A stretch of 64,000 bases of DNA. Source: Paenibacillus naphthalenovorans (lineage in GTDB: Bacteria > Bacillota > Bacilli > Paenibacillales > NBRC-103111). Both the position numbers and the translations under genes were made by a program. Within the stretch, counting starts at the first letter, position 1, and every line of letters begins with the position of its first letter. Where the stretch lies: contig NZ_FNDY01000001.1 in assembly GCF_900099895.1 (NCBI RefSeq), forward strand, positions 1-64,000, written 5' to 3'. Shown here piece by piece: positions 16,732-26,434 of the stretch. A model generated the notes under the pieces. It saw nothing but the letters and a program-made list of their open reading frames with translations. It was not told the origin of the DNA and did no database searches.

Positions 16732-18408
16732 ATGATTGGAAAAAGGATGCGCCATATCAGTCGATATCGGGATATTGCCATTGCTTTGATTCGTCATGGA
16801 TTTGGAATCGTGGTAGAGGAAATCGGTTTTGCTCAGTTTCTCTCTCTTCCCCAGAGAATGTTCTTCGAACCGAAGAAAAAGGATCCAAAATCCGTTGGCG
16901 AACGGATCAGGCTCGTTCTGCAGGAATTGGGACCCACTTTCGTGAAATTGGGGCAAATCGCAAGTACGCGTCCCGACTTGCTTCCTGAAGAGATCATCCG
17001 TGAATTGGAAAAATTACAGGACCGGGTCCCTCCTTTTTCATTTCAGGAAGTGCGCGGCATTATTCAGGAGGAATTGGCGGACGAACCGGATAACATTTTT
17101 CAACATTTTGAAGATACTCCGTTGGCTGCTGCGTCTATAGGACAAGTCCACCAGGCTGTTTTGCGATCCGGCGAAAAAGTAGCGGTCAAAGTCCAGCGTC
17201 CGAATATCGCCAGTGTGATTGAAACGGATTTGGAAATTCTTCAGGATTTGGCGGCTCTTGCTGAACATCGTCTGGAATGGGCGGCCAGATATCAAATTCG
17301 GATTATGGTGGATGAATTCTCCAAGTCCCTTCGGGCAGAACTCGATTATACGATGGAAAGCCGCAATGCGGAGAAAATCGCAAAACAATTCGGCAATGAC
17401 CCTGCCATTTATGTTCCCAAAGTATTTTTGGAATATTCCACCAAGAAAGTATTGACCATGGAATACGTTGACGGAGTAAAGCTCAATGAGCCGGATAAAC
17501 TGAAACAGTACGGCTACAACCCGAAAAATCTGGCGGAACGTCTTGCCAAGGCGATTTTTCACCAAATTTTTAATAACGGTTTTTTCCATGGGGATCCTCA
17601 TCCCGGAAATGTGCTCGTATTACCGGGTGAAGTGATCGCGTTTATCGATTTTGGCATGGTAGGACGGCTTAGTCCCGAGATGAAATACCATTTTTCTTCT
17701 TTGGTCATTGCTTTGATGCGTCAAAGTACAGACGGGGTCATAAAAGCCATCCTTCGCATGGGATTGGTGCCGGATGATGTGAATATGGCGCAGCTGCGCG
17801 GAGATGTAGAACAATTGAGGGAGAAGTATTACGGTGTCCCGTTAAGTCAAATCAGTCTCGGAGAGGCCGTCAACGACCTGTTTCGCACAGCGTTTCGGCA
17901 CTCCATCCGGATCCCCCCAGACTTGACGTTATTGGGGAAGACATTGCTGACGGTTGAAGGCGTTGTTGAAAAACTGGATCCCGCGTTTCGCATCTTCGAC
18001 ATTGCGGAGCCCATTGGGCGTCAATTGTTAAAGGAACGATTGCATCCCAAAAGTGTATCGGTAACGGTATGGAATCGTGTTTCCGATTACGGGGAACTGC
18101 TGCTGGATCTTCCCAAACACATGAAAGAAGTAACCTCTTTGATCAAACAGGGGAGACTTCGGCTTGAGATCGCTGTCCCTGAACTGGATCTTTTCTTAAA
18201 GAAATTGGATCGGATCAGCAACCGGTTGTCTTTTAGTATTGTTTTGTTATCCTTCAGTATTATTATGGTAGGTGTGATTATCGGTTCTTCTCTGGGCAGA
18301 CAATCCACCTTGCTCTGGCAATTTCCGGCGATTGAAATGGGTTTGGGATTGGCGATGATCATGTTTTTGTGGCTGTTATATTCGATTTTTAAGTCAGGGA
18401 GATTTTAA
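16732..18408 (+). CDS. UbiB/ABC1 (AarF/ADCK)-family atypical kinase
   Basis: A 558-residue protein-kinase-like membrane protein. It has the diagnostic KxGQ motif (FVKLGQIASTRPDLLP near residues 60-80), the Ala-rich nucleotide loop AAASIGQVHQA, the ATP-binding lysine in VAVKVQRP, HGDPHPGNV near 285-293 and the metal-binding IDFG. Two C-terminal transmembrane helices (about 495-520 and 530-552) anchor it to the membrane. In bacteria with quinones UbiB proteins support quinone or lipid handling by ATPase activity. This organism probably uses menaquinone, so the role may be lipid movement. The patatin and phasin neighbours support a lipid link. ATG 16728 and 16732 are both possible; the frame fits 16732. 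Confidence 0.9.
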   Translation: MIGKRMRHISRYRDIAIALIRHGFGIVVEEIGFAQFLSLPQRMFFEPKKKDPKSVGERIRLVLQELGPTFVKLGQIASTRPDLLPEEIIRELEKLQDRVPPFSFQEVRGIIQEELADEPDNIFQHFEDTPLAAASIGQVHQAVLRSGEKVAVKVQRPNIASVIETDLEILQDLAALAEHRLEWAARYQIRIMVDEFSKSLRAELDYTMESRNAEKIAKQFGNDPAIYVPKVFLEYSTKKVLTMEYVDGVKLNEPDKLKQYGYNPKNLAERLAKAIFHQIFNNGFFHGDPHPGNVLVLPGEVIAFIDFGMVGRLSPEMKYHFSSLVIALMRQSTDGVIKAILRMGLVPDDVNMAQLRGDVEQLREKYYGVPLSQISLGEAVNDLFRTAFRHSIRIPPDLTLLGKTLLTVEGVVEKLDPAFRIFDIAEPIGRQLLKERLHPKSVSVTVWNRVSDYGELLLDLPKHMKEVTSLIKQGRLRLEIAVPELDLFLKKLDRISNRLSFSIVLLSFSIIMVGVIIGSSLGRQSTLLWQFPAIEMGLGLAMIMFLWLLYSIFKSGRF

Positions 18409-18511
18409 GGCTCCGGGCCTCGGGGCTGATGGTTGGAGCAAAAAAGGGAGCACAGTTCCTGGCACAACGCCTTGCGCCATTCAGGTCATAGGTCCATATG
18501 ATGAAGAAAAT

Positions 18512-18546
18512 TGTCAGACCGGTTTTGGGGTCTGGCATTTTTTTTA
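18512..18546 (+). terminator. Terminator after the UbiB kinase gene
   Basis: Stem TGTCAGACC/GGTCTGGCA (18512-18520 and 18529-18537, one G-T pair), followed by a long T-rich run. It separates the lipid group from the germination operon. Confidence 0.85.
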
Positions 18547-18632
18547 TTTTTTGGCGCCGCGAGATCCGCCATCAGGAATTTTTTGTTTATTCAGGGTGAA
18601 ATGGGAAACAATAATAAGGAAAATATAGAAAA

Positions 18633-19721
18633 GTGGTGATCACTATCGCATCGGCTAACAACAAGATATCGCTGCTTCAAGGATATATGCTGATCCTGAT
18701 AGCCATCGGTATTCTGAATCACGTGATCATTATCCCACTATTGCTAACGGTCTCCCATAGAGATTCATGGGTTAGTGTTTTGGTTGTCTTGGCTATATCC
18801 CCGGTTTGGGTCGCGTGTTTGTCCTACATTATCAAGGACATGAACGGGGTACCGCTCAAATCTTGGCTGTACCGGCACTTTGGAAGGCTATTATCATGCT
18901 TCTTGTTAATTTTGATCAGTGTCTATGTGTTCGCCATGGGCACACTTTGCCTCAAAGACACCATAACATGGACCATTGCCTCTTATTTGCCGCAAACACC
19001 GGTTTTGGCATTAGTATTAGCGGGAGTGATCTGCAATTTATTTGCTGCGAAAGCCGGATTGCGCTCGATTGCGATCGTAACCGGCATTTTGCTCCCTTTT
19101 GTGATCATACTCGGTGATTTTGTCATGTCAGCCAATTTCAAGTACAAGGATTACAGCCTGCTGTTTCCGGTTATGGAGTTTGGGACGGCACCCATATGGA
19201 AAGGCCTCTTTTATGCTGCGGGGGGGCTTTTAGAAATGATGGGCATTCTTTTTTTTCAGGAGCACTTAACCAAGCGCCCGCGATTCGGCAATCTCATGCT
19301 GGTCCTCGTATTGCTAACAGGTCTGATTCTGGGTCCGTTGACGGGTTCCATCGCCATTTTTGGACCCAATGAGGCGGCAGAACAGCGTTATCCCGCTTTT
19401 GAACAGTGGCGTATGGTCCAATTGGGACAGTATATTGCGCATCTTGATTTTTTCTCCATCTACCAGTGGCTCTCCGGAACATTTATTCGTGTCACACTGG
19501 CCCTTTTTGTTCTGGTCGACATATGGAAACCGAATAAGCCATTGCCATGGCTGATACTCACCGCCATACTGATGATCGGGGCTGTCCTTCTGCCTTTCAG
19601 TGATGCTGAGTTTCTGGAATTTCTTGGTAAAGTGTATTTTCCGTTGTCGGTCTATGTCGTTTTGGGATTAACGGCGTTGTTTGTAACAAAAATTTGGATA
19701 TCCAACAGAATAAGAAGGTGA
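18633..19721 (+). CDS. Spore germinant receptor subunit B (GerAB/GerKB-type permease)
   Basis: A 362-residue multi-helix membrane protein of the endospore GerAB/ArcD/ProY transporter family, about ten helices, starting with ISLLQGYMLILIAIGILN. B subunits sit in the spore inner membrane and contribute to germinant sensing. GTG 18633 follows AAGGAAA by about ten bases. It is the first gene of a B-A-C operon; the next gene starts one base after its stop. In gerA-type operons the usual order is A-B-C, so the order here is rearranged, as seen in some Paenibacillaceae. Expression is probably forespore-specific, but I could not define a sigma-G promoter confidently. Confidence 0.9.
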   Translation: MVITIASANNKISLLQGYMLILIAIGILNHVIIIPLLLTVSHRDSWVSVLVVLAISPVWVACLSYIIKDMNGVPLKSWLYRHFGRLLSCFLLILISVYVFAMGTLCLKDTITWTIASYLPQTPVLALVLAGVICNLFAAKAGLRSIAIVTGILLPFVIILGDFVMSANFKYKDYSLLFPVMEFGTAPIWKGLFYAAGGLLEMMGILFFQEHLTKRPRFGNLMLVLVLLTGLILGPLTGSIAIFGPNEAAEQRYPAFEQWRMVQLGQYIAHLDFFSIYQWLSGTFIRVTLALFVLVDIWKPNKPLPWLILTAILMIGAVLLPFSDAEFLEFLGKVYFPLSVYVVLGLTALFVTKIWISNRIRR

Positions 19722-19722
19722 A

Positions 19723-21300
19723 ATGACGGTGTTTAAAGAGTGGTTTATGAAACGGCTTCTAAGAGGATCGCACGGTTCGACACAGTCCCCGAACCAAGAA
19801 CACAATCCAGCTTCCAAACCATCCTCAAACCTAACGTTTGAACCCGCCGATACCGATACGATTTTAGCTTTTTTCCAACGTTGCGCCGATGTCAAGCATC
19901 ATATATACACTTTGAATGCAAATGATGACCGTTCATCCGTTTTATTCGTCTACTGTGAAGGTTTGAGCGATAGCCAGCAAATGATTCATGAGTTGGTGCT
20001 GCCTCGTTTGCAGCGTTTTTATGAAATATACGGCTTTACGGAAGTCGAGTGGCTGATATCGGCGAGTCAACTTCATCTGGAGCTTTTACCGGATCATGAT
20101 TGGCAGCGGAAAGCGGCCCAAAATGTGTTTGAAGGCAATCTGCTCATGCATATCCCCGCACTTGGGGTCACTGGTACGGTTAATATTGCCGACTTGCCGA
20201 CGAGAAAGCCGGAAGAATCGAATTTGGAGGTTTCCATCAGGGGACCGAGGGACGGTTTTGTGGAAGATTTGGTCACCAATGTCGCGCTGATCCGCAAGCG
20301 GATTAAATCTCCTTCGTTGGCCTATGATTCGTTAGTCGTCGGTGAACGCACGCAGACGAGAGTCGGATTGATGTACGTGTATGATATAGCCGATCCGAAA
20401 ATCATACAGAACGTGAAACAACGGATTCAAAAAATTACCATCGACGGCATTTTCAGCGCGACGCAATTGGAGGAGCTCATAGCGCCGGCCAAGGCATGGT
20501 TTCCCTTAATGGCGTATACCGGCAGGCCGGATTTTGCAGTCAATTGTTTGCTGAATGGACGATTTGTCCTGCTGGTGGACGGAACTCCGGCGGCTTTGGT
20601 TGCTCCTGCTGATCTAACGCTTCTGGTCAAGACGCCGGAGGACATCCATTATACAGCATTATCCTCGACATTCGGACAATCGCTCCGATTATTGGGATTG
20701 GTTGTGTCTCTTATGCTGCCGGGGTTCTGGGTTTCATTGCTCGCTTATCATCACGATCATATTCCGTTCTACCTGCTGGCCACTCTTACGACCAACCGGC
20801 TCGGTATTCCGCTATCGGTAACCATAGAAATGTTCCTTGCTCTGCTTTTTCTTGAAATATTGCGTGAGGCGGGTGTTCGTCTTCCGTCCACTGTCGGTTC
20901 GACGCTTACCGTCGTCGGAGGGCTTATCCTCGGAGATGCCGCCATTCGAGCCGGCATTTTGTCTCCGGGGATTGTAGTGATCGGCGCGCTGACTCATGTA
21001 TTCGGCGCAACGTTGACCAATCAGGCATTGAGCGGGACGGTAAGCATATTAAGATTCATGTTTTTCTGTTTTGCCGCATTGTTCGGGTTATATGGTTTTT
21101 TTCTCGGTATTTTTATCTTGCTGGTTCACTTGTCGACACTTTACTCTTTCGGTGTTCCTTATTTGGCTCCATTGTCTCCTCCCTTTTTCAAGGACCTGCC
21201 GAATGCGCTGTTCCGATTGCCTTGGGTGTGGAAGAAGCGGCGTCCAAAGATGCTCAATATTATCGATGATACGAGTAGTCAAGGAGAAGATAAGAAGTGA
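19723..21300 (+). CDS. Spore germinant receptor subunit A (GerAA/GerKA-type)
   Basis: A 525-residue GerA-family protein. It has a hydrophilic N-terminal domain (1-300) with the conserved NPDSxVRGPRDGF-like block, here LEVSIRGPRDGFVEDL, the TRVGLMYV strand and a membrane domain of about five helices (near 310-480) including TNRLGIPLSVTIEMFLALL. The N-terminus has a short Pro/Ser-rich leader. A subunits form the multimeric germinant-gated channel. The ribosome binding site AAGGTG lies within the end of the B gene. Its stop overlaps the C gene start by four bases (ATGA-type), a sign of translational coupling. Confidence 0.93.
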   Translation: MTVFKEWFMKRLLRGSHGSTQSPNQEHNPASKPSSNLTFEPADTDTILAFFQRCADVKHHIYTLNANDDRSSVLFVYCEGLSDSQQMIHELVLPRLQRFYEIYGFTEVEWLISASQLHLELLPDHDWQRKAAQNVFEGNLLMHIPALGVTGTVNIADLPTRKPEESNLEVSIRGPRDGFVEDLVTNVALIRKRIKSPSLAYDSLVVGERTQTRVGLMYVYDIADPKIIQNVKQRIQKITIDGIFSATQLEELIAPAKAWFPLMAYTGRPDFAVNCLLNGRFVLLVDGTPAALVAPADLTLLVKTPEDIHYTALSSTFGQSLRLLGLVVSLMLPGFWVSLLAYHHDHIPFYLLATLTTNRLGIPLSVTIEMFLALLFLEILREAGVRLPSTVGSTLTVVGGLILGDAAIRAGILSPGIVVIGALTHVFGATLTNQALSGTVSILRFMFFCFAALFGLYGFFLGIFILLVHLSTLYSFGVPYLAPLSPPFFKDLPNALFRLPWVWKKRRPKMLNIIDDTSSQGEDKK

Positions 21301-22445
21301 AGGGATTGAAGCTATTTACTGTGGTGATGGTACTGCTGACCATCACCACCGGCTGTTGGAACATCCGGGAAGTCCAGGACATCAACTATGCAACGGCCAT
21401 TGGGTTTGATTACAGCGGCGGAAAATGCATCATGTATGTGCAGATGCTGGATTTTTCCAGTGTAGCCAAGTTGGAAGGTCAGCAAAAACTGTCGGAAGGG
21501 CCTGTATGGGTCGGGAAAGGAACAGGGAAATCGTTTACGGAAGCAGCTAACAGTTTATATTCAACGTCGCAAAAAAAATTGCTTTGGGGCCATGTTTCAG
21601 CGATTGTATTCAGCGAACGAATTTTGAAGCAAAACAAATACCGGGATGTATTGGAATTGCTCGACCGATATAGGGAAATCCGTTATTTGGTATGGGCGTT
21701 CAGCACCAGGGAATCGATTGAAGACATTTTTAACAATACTCCATTTTTTAAAGAGTCCCCGAAAATGTCCATTTTGCACAGTCCGGAAGAACAATACCGG
21801 CAAAGCTCGATCATTAAGCCGGTCAGGCTGTATCAATTTATCACGTCTCTGAAAGAGGATGCGCGAATTAGCTACCTGGCTTCTCTTCGGATTGTGGAGG
21901 ACCAATGGAAAGAAAGCAGGAAAGCACATCCGCTGTTAGAGTATGAAGGCATGCACGTCTTTCAGAAAGATCGGTACCGGGGACATATGGATTTGAATGA
22001 TTTGCAGGGATTGCCCTGGATGAACGAAAAAACGGTTCGGGCGCCGCTTTATCTCTTTCGCGAGAACTCATTGGCCGCTGTGTTGGTCATGGAGAAACCG
22101 GAGGTGCAGATCACGCCTTCAGTTCAACCCGGCGGATATTTTGACGTTACGGTAATACTGCAGGCAGGGGTCAATGAAATGCATCAGGAAATGACCAAGC
22201 GGGAACTGATCAGCTTGGCAGAACAGAAGATCGAGGAACAAATCCGTCATACCTACCGGCAAGGGTTTGAGCGGAAGGTGGATGTATACAATCTGAGCGA
22301 GCCGTTGTTTCGGCGCAATCCATCGGAATGGCACCGGCTTGCGGACGAGGATCAATTTTTGTTGCGCGAAGATTCTTTGCGCAGCGTCCGCGTTATTGTC
22401 GAATTGACCAATACGGGACGGTATAAATTCAACCCCGGCATGTAA
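21297..22445 (+). CDS. Spore germinant receptor lipoprotein subunit C (GerAC/GerKC-type)
   Basis: A 382-residue Ger(x)C-family lipoprotein. Residues 1-19 are a lipoprotein signal ending TTGC, with the acylated Cys at position 20, followed by WNIREVQDINYATAIGFDY, the hallmark N-terminus of this family. C-terminal block EEQIRHTYRQGF is also typical. It is anchored to the outer face of the spore inner membrane and needed for receptor assembly. It overlaps the A gene by four bases. No T-tract terminator follows; nested inverted repeats (TTGCCC/GGGCAA around CTTCCCG/CGGGAAG, 22471-22539) occur in the next gap. Confidence 0.93.
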   Translation: MKGLKLFTVVMVLLTITTGCWNIREVQDINYATAIGFDYSGGKCIMYVQMLDFSSVAKLEGQQKLSEGPVWVGKGTGKSFTEAANSLYSTSQKKLLWGHVSAIVFSERILKQNKYRDVLELLDRYREIRYLVWAFSTRESIEDIFNNTPFFKESPKMSILHSPEEQYRQSSIIKPVRLYQFITSLKEDARISYLASLRIVEDQWKESRKAHPLLEYEGMHVFQKDRYRGHMDLNDLQGLPWMNEKTVRAPLYLFRENSLAAVLVMEKPEVQITPSVQPGGYFDVTVILQAGVNEMHQEMTKRELISLAEQKIEEQIRHTYRQGFERKVDVYNLSEPLFRRNPSEWHRLADEDQFLLREDSLRSVRVIVELTNTGRYKFNPGM

Positions 22446-22644
22446 GGGTCCAAACCGATATGAATCCAGCTTGCCCCAATGCCCTTCCCGGCTCCGTTGC
22501 CGGCCATGCCTTTTGGTTGACGGGAAGAGTTTTGGGCAAACGGGGAGTTTTGGCGAAAATCGTTCCCGGAAGCGGGTGCGATTGAACTGAACAAGCAAAA
22601 AAAGCGCATATTCATTCGGAAAAAATGCAGAAAAGAAAAAATCA

Positions 22645-22674
22645 TTGACAGATGAAGTGTTCCAGTGGTAAAAT
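22645..22674 (+). promoter_or_regulatory. Sigma-A promoter of the ssuEADCB operon
   Basis: TTGACA (22645-22650) and TAAAAT (22669-22674), spacer 18 bases, about 135 bases before ssuE. Confidence 0.65.
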
Positions 22675-22687
22675 TATTCTTATTAAG

Positions 22688-22712
22688 AAATCCAAGTATT
22701 CATATAGGATTT
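22688..22712. promoter_or_regulatory. Inverted repeat at the ssu transcription start, candidate operator
   Basis: AAATCC (22688-22693) and GGATTT (22707-22712) are an exact inverted repeat with 13 bases between, beginning about 14 bases after the -10 box. A repressor bound here would block initiation. CymR, the cysteine-metabolism repressor that controls ssu in B. subtilis, is the obvious candidate, but the match to its consensus is not strong. Confidence 0.4.
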
Positions 22713-22808
22713 ATCCACCGGACAGCCGGAGATGACATTCCTTGAACGTATGGAGGGGTGCGTCTCCTTTTTTGCGTTCGCTGAAAAAACATAATGGAGG
22801 GGTATTGG

Positions 22809-23396
22809 ATGGCTAAACAGAATTTGAAGATCGCAATCATTGTCGGGAGCCCGAACAAGGTATCGAGGTTGAATGGACTTACCCGGTTTGTTGAGGAGAA
22901 GTTGCAGGCCTCAGGGAACGTTCAATTGAACTGGGTTCAGGTGACCGAGCTGCCCCCCGATGACTTGATTTACGCAAGATTCGACAGCCAGGATGTGCGT
23001 CTCGCGAACGGGAAGGTTCAAGAAGCCGATGCGGTGATTGTAGCGAGCCCGGTATATAAAGCTTCGTACACGGGAGTTTTAAAGACGTACCTGGACTTGC
23101 TGCCGCAGGGTGCGCTTGAGGGCAAGATTGTGCTCCCTTTGTTTATCGGCGGTACAATTTCCCATCTGCTATCGATCGATTATGCGTTGAAGCCGGTTTT
23201 GGCCGCTTTGGGCGCAAGACATGTGCTTGGCGGCGTATTTGCAGTCGATAGCTGGGTCGCGAAAACCGAGCAAGGCGGTTACGAATTGGAAGAGGAATTA
23301 AAGTCTCGTCTTGAAAACTCGGTTGCAGAGCTGATTCGGGAGACTGCATGGAGAATTGAGAGAAAACGGGAGTCTGAGAACGCGGTTAAGGCCTAA
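22809..23396 (+). CDS. ssuE: NAD(P)H-dependent FMN reductase SsuE
   Basis: A 195-residue flavodoxin-fold reductase that supplies FMNH2 to the sulfonate monooxygenase. The phosphate-binding start IAIIVGSPNKVSRLNGL and the SPVYKASYTGVLKTYLDLLP block are diagnostic of SsuE/MsuE. ATG 22809 has GGAGGGG six bases upstream; five more in-frame codons lead back to 22794. It is the first gene of a five-gene set in the order E-A-D-C-B. The same reduced flavin could serve SfnG and the DszC-like enzyme encoded 4-6 kb downstream, since neither has its own reductase nearby. Confidence 0.92.
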   Translation: MAKQNLKIAIIVGSPNKVSRLNGLTRFVEEKLQASGNVQLNWVQVTELPPDDLIYARFDSQDVRLANGKVQEADAVIVASPVYKASYTGVLKTYLDLLPQGALEGKIVLPLFIGGTISHLLSIDYALKPVLAALGARHVLGGVFAVDSWVAKTEQGGYELEEELKSRLENSVAELIRETAWRIERKRESENAVKA

Positions 23397-23432
23397 ATAT
23401 CGCCACTGCATTGGGAGTGTGAAAATCATATC

Positions 23433-24419
23433 ATGATACGGAAAATTGTAATAGCTGTGGCTTTAATCGCGTTTGCATTAGCGCTTCCCGCTTGCGGCAG
23501 CGTGGAGAAACCTGCGGTTTCTACAAACGATAATGGTGGTAATAGCGGCGACCAGGCGAAGGTTATCAGGATTGGCTATCAGAAATACGGCACGATGAAT
23601 TTTTTGAGGGCGAAAGGGGTTCTGGAAGAGAGGCTTGGAAAAGAAGGCGTGAAGGTCGAATGGACCGAGTTTCCCGGAGGCCCGCAGCTTCTTGAGGCGC
23701 TGAATGTCGGCAGCATCGATATCGGACATACCGGCGAAGCCCCGCCGATTTTCGCCCAGGCAGCCGGCGCGCCTCTCGTCTATTTGGCGCATGAGCCGCC
23801 GAGTCCGCAAGGCGAAGCGATTCTGGTGCCGCAAGGCTCTCCGATCAAATCGGTTGCCGATCTCAAAGGGAAAAAGGTAGCGCTCAATAAAGGCTCTAAT
23901 GTCCACTATTTGCTGGTGGTGCTGCTGGAGAAGGCCGGCCTTCAATATAAAGATGTGGAGACGGTATTCCTTCCGCCGGCGGATGCCAGAGTAGCGTTCG
24001 AGAGAGGAAGCGTGGATGCATGGGTCATCTGGGATCCGTTCCTGGCAGCGGCTCAAACGGCTACGAAAGGAACCATTTTGGCTGACGGTACGGGTGTTGT
24101 AAGCAATCATGAATTTTATTTGGCCTCCCGTAGCTTTGTCGAGAAAAACCCTGATCTTACTGCTATACTGCTTGAAGAACTGGACAAGGTAGATGAATGG
24201 GCGAAGACGAACTTGAAGGAGCTTACGGAGCTGTTGTCCGCTCAGCTTGGCATCGACGTTCCGTCGCTGGAGCTTGCTTCCGGACGACGCGAATATGGCG
24301 TGCAGCAAATCAGTGAGGAGGTCATCGCCGAGCAGCAGCGGATTGCGGATACGTTCGAGAAGCTCGGACTTATTCCGAAGCCCATTCAAGTCAAAGATGC
24401 GGTTTTAAAGAATAAATAA
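23433..24419 (+). CDS. ssuA: Aliphatic sulfonate ABC transporter substrate-binding lipoprotein SsuA
   Basis: A 328-residue solute-binding lipoprotein. The signal peptide ends ALPACGS with the lipid-modified Cys at about position 21, followed by a polar linker and an NMT1/SsuA-type domain. Typical blocks are [52 protein letters not shown] and [15 protein letters not shown]. It binds alkanesulfonates or taurine at the outer face and delivers them to SsuC/SsuB. The start ATG is at 23433; GGGAG lies rather far upstream (16 bases), so translation may depend on coupling to ssuE, whose stop is 36 bases before. Confidence 0.92.
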   Translation: MIRKIVIAVALIAFALALPACGSVEKPAVSTNDNGGNSGDQAKVIRIGYQKYGTMNFLRAKGVLEERLGKEGVKVEWTEFPGGPQLLEALNVGSIDIGHTGEAPPIFAQAAGAPLVYLAHEPPSPQGEAILVPQGSPIKSVADLKGKKVALNKGSNVHYLLVVLLEKAGLQYKDVETVFLPPADARVAFERGSVDAWVIWDPFLAAAQTATKGTILADGTGVVSNHEFYLASRSFVEKNPDLTAILLEELDKVDEWAKTNLKELTELLSAQLGIDVPSLELASGRREYGVQQISEEVIAEQQRIADTFEKLGLIPKPIQVKDAVLKNK

Positions 24420-24442
24420 AAAAGCGGTATGGAGGGATTTCA

Positions 24443-25654
24443 ATGGAAGTGTTTTGGTTTATTCCGACGCATGGGGACAGCCGGTATCTGGGGACGACCA
24501 AGGGCGCACGTGCAGTCGATTTTCAGTATATGAAGCAGATTGCGGAAGCGGCGGACCGTCTTGGTTTCGGAGGTGTTCTTCTGCCGACAGGCAAGTCTTG
24601 CGAGGATGCTTGGGTAACGGCATCTTCCCTGATCTCTTCGACCGAGAAGCTGAAGTTTCTTGTAGCGGTCCGTCCGGGGCTGATGTCTCCGACTTTGGCG
24701 GCGCGCATGGCGTCCACCTTCGACCGCATCTCCGGCGGCAGGCTTCTTATTAATATAGTGGCGGGAGGAGACCCGGTAGAGCTTGCCGGAGATGGATTGT
24801 TCCTCGATCATGATGGCCGTTACGACTTGACCGATGAATTTCTGCATATTTGGCGGAAGGAGCTTTTGGGCGAGGAAGTCGACTTTGAGGGTACCCACCT
24901 GCGTGTCAACGGAGCCAAGGTGGTTTACCCGACGATCCAGAAGCCGTATCCTCCGCTCTACTTTGGCGGCTCCTCGCCAGCCGGCCATAAGGTGGCGGCC
25001 GAGCATGTCGATGTATATTTGAGCTGGGGCGAGCCTCCGCAACAGGTAAAGGAGAAGATTGAACACGTTCGGGAGCTTGCCGCCAAACAGGGCAGAACGA
25101 TCCGCTTCGGCATCCGGCTGCACGTGATTGTACGCGAAACGAACGAGGAGGCCTGGAAAGCGGCGAACGAGCTTATCCAATATGTCGATGACGCGACGAT
25201 TGAAGCGGCGCAAAAAATATTCGAGCGCTTTGATTCCGAAGGGCAGAAGCGCATGGCGCAGCTTCATAGCGGCAGCCGTGCATCTCTGGAAATCAGCCCG
25301 AACCTGTGGGCAGGAATCGGTCTTGTCAGGGGAGGCGCCGGGACGGCCCTCGTCGGCGACCCTGAAACGGTTGCCGAACGGATGAAAGAATACGCGGAGC
25401 TAGGCATCGAAACGTTCATCCTGTCCGGATATCCGCATCTTGAGGAGGCGTACAGGACGGCGGAGCTGTTGTTCCCGCTGCTGCCTCTTGACCGGCCTCA
25501 GGGCACGTCGGAAAGACAAGGATATGTCAGTCCGTTCGGCGAATTGATCGCCAATAACGAGCTTCCGGGCGAGGTCGCGGAAAACCGTGCGAAAGAGGTG
25601 GCGGAATATGCAGGGAAAAAGAACAGTCAGCCTCCTGCGAAAGTGGCAAAATAA
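24443..25654 (+). CDS. ssuD: FMNH2-dependent alkanesulfonate monooxygenase SsuD
   Basis: A 403-residue bacterial-luciferase-like monooxygenase that cleaves the C-S bond of C2-C10 alkanesulfonates with O2 and FMNH2, yielding sulfite and an aldehyde. It opens with [17 protein letters not shown], the SsuD signature, and contains [28 protein letters not shown] and YFGGSSPAG. The body matches the family. The C-terminus (after about 380) is an extra polar, Lys-rich tail of about 25 residues. GGAGGG lies six bases before the ATG. The 3' end overlaps ssuC by 47 bases, and the overlapping part encodes that unusual tail. Confidence 0.94.
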   Translation: MEVFWFIPTHGDSRYLGTTKGARAVDFQYMKQIAEAADRLGFGGVLLPTGKSCEDAWVTASSLISSTEKLKFLVAVRPGLMSPTLAARMASTFDRISGGRLLINIVAGGDPVELAGDGLFLDHDGRYDLTDEFLHIWRKELLGEEVDFEGTHLRVNGAKVVYPTIQKPYPPLYFGGSSPAGHKVAAEHVDVYLSWGEPPQQVKEKIEHVRELAAKQGRTIRFGIRLHVIVRETNEEAWKAANELIQYVDDATIEAAQKIFERFDSEGQKRMAQLHSGSRASLEISPNLWAGIGLVRGGAGTALVGDPETVAERMKEYAELGIETFILSGYPHLEEAYRTAELLFPLLPLDRPQGTSERQGYVSPFGELIANNELPGEVAENRAKEVAEYAGKKNSQPPAKVAK

Positions 25655-26405
25655 ATCGTGGTTTGTCTGGATCGTTCCGGCTGCGCTTGTCATTCTATGG
25701 CAAATTCTAGGGCAATTAGGAATCATTTCTACACGCATACTGCCGACTCCGGTTGCTGTGGTGAAATCGTTGTTTACTTTGATCGGTAACGGAATGCTCT
25801 TTGATTATATTGGAACAAGCACAACCCGTGCGTTGATCGGTTTCGCCATCGGCGGCGGTATAGGGTTAATACTCGGCCTGTTGAACGGCATTGTTCCTCT
25901 GGCCGAGAAGCTGATTGACACATCGGTCCAGATGATCCGCAACATTCCGCATCTGGCGCTTATTCCGCTCGTCATCCTCTGGTTCGGCATCGGTGAAGCG
26001 GCGAAGCTGTTTCTGGTTGCACTTGGCGTTGCATTCCCGATCTACTTGAATACGTTCCACGGGATCCGTACGGTGGATCCGGGGCTGATTGAGATGGGGA
26101 GGGTGTATGGTTTACGGGGGCTGCCGCTCTTCTGGAAAGTCATTCTCCCGGGGGCGCTTCCATCGATTCTTGTTGGTGTTCGTTTCTCGTTGGGCATCAT
26201 GTGGATCTCTCTCATTGTGGCGGAGACGATTTCCGCCGATTCGGGAATCGGCTATATGGCGATGAACGCCCGCGAATTTATGCAAATGGATATCGTCGTG
26301 CTTAGCATTATCCTGTACGCACTGCTTGGCAAGCTGTCCGATTCGATCGCGAAGTATTTCGAAGGATTATTCCTTCAGTGGCATCCGAACTATCGGAAGG
26401 GATAA
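25608..26405 (+). CDS. ssuC: Aliphatic sulfonate ABC transporter permease SsuC
   Basis: A 265-residue permease of the BPD_transp_1 (SsuC/TauC) type. Helices are visible near residues 17-37, 75-95, 105-125, 130-150, 195-215 and 230-250. The EAA loop that contacts the ATPase is around [23 protein letters not shown] 25608 follows GAGGTGG by six bases and overlaps ssuD by 47 bases, so translation is probably coupled. The next gene, ssuB, starts 29 bases after its stop. With SsuA and SsuB it forms a complete sulfonate importer. Confidence 0.92.
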   Translation: MQGKRTVSLLRKWQNKSWFVWIVPAALVILWQILGQLGIISTRILPTPVAVVKSLFTLIGNGMLFDYIGTSTTRALIGFAIGGGIGLILGLLNGIVPLAEKLIDTSVQMIRNIPHLALIPLVILWFGIGEAAKLFLVALGVAFPIYLNTFHGIRTVDPGLIEMGRVYGLRGLPLFWKVILPGALPSILVGVRFSLGIMWISLIVAETISADSGIGYMAMNAREFMQMDIVVLSIILYALLGKLSDSIAKYFEGLFLQWHPNYRKG

Positions 26406-26434
26406 GCAAGGATTGGAAAGGAAGGAGAATGATC

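Larger units (their letters stand above)
22446..22808 (+). other. Intergenic region before the ssu operon
   Basis: About 360 bases without a gene. It contains a nested inverted repeat (22471-22476 with 22534-22539, and 22484-22490 with 22521-22527), then the ssu promoter and inverted repeat listed separately. Near 22726-22773 GGAGA can pair with TCTCC, followed by six T, a possible leader terminator. No match to the SAM-I or T-box conserved cores was seen. Confidence 0.6.

Noticed and set aside
22680..22790. SAM (S-box) or T-box leader before ssuE
   Set aside because: The conserved S-box core and the T-box sequence are absent; only short stems and a T-run are seen.
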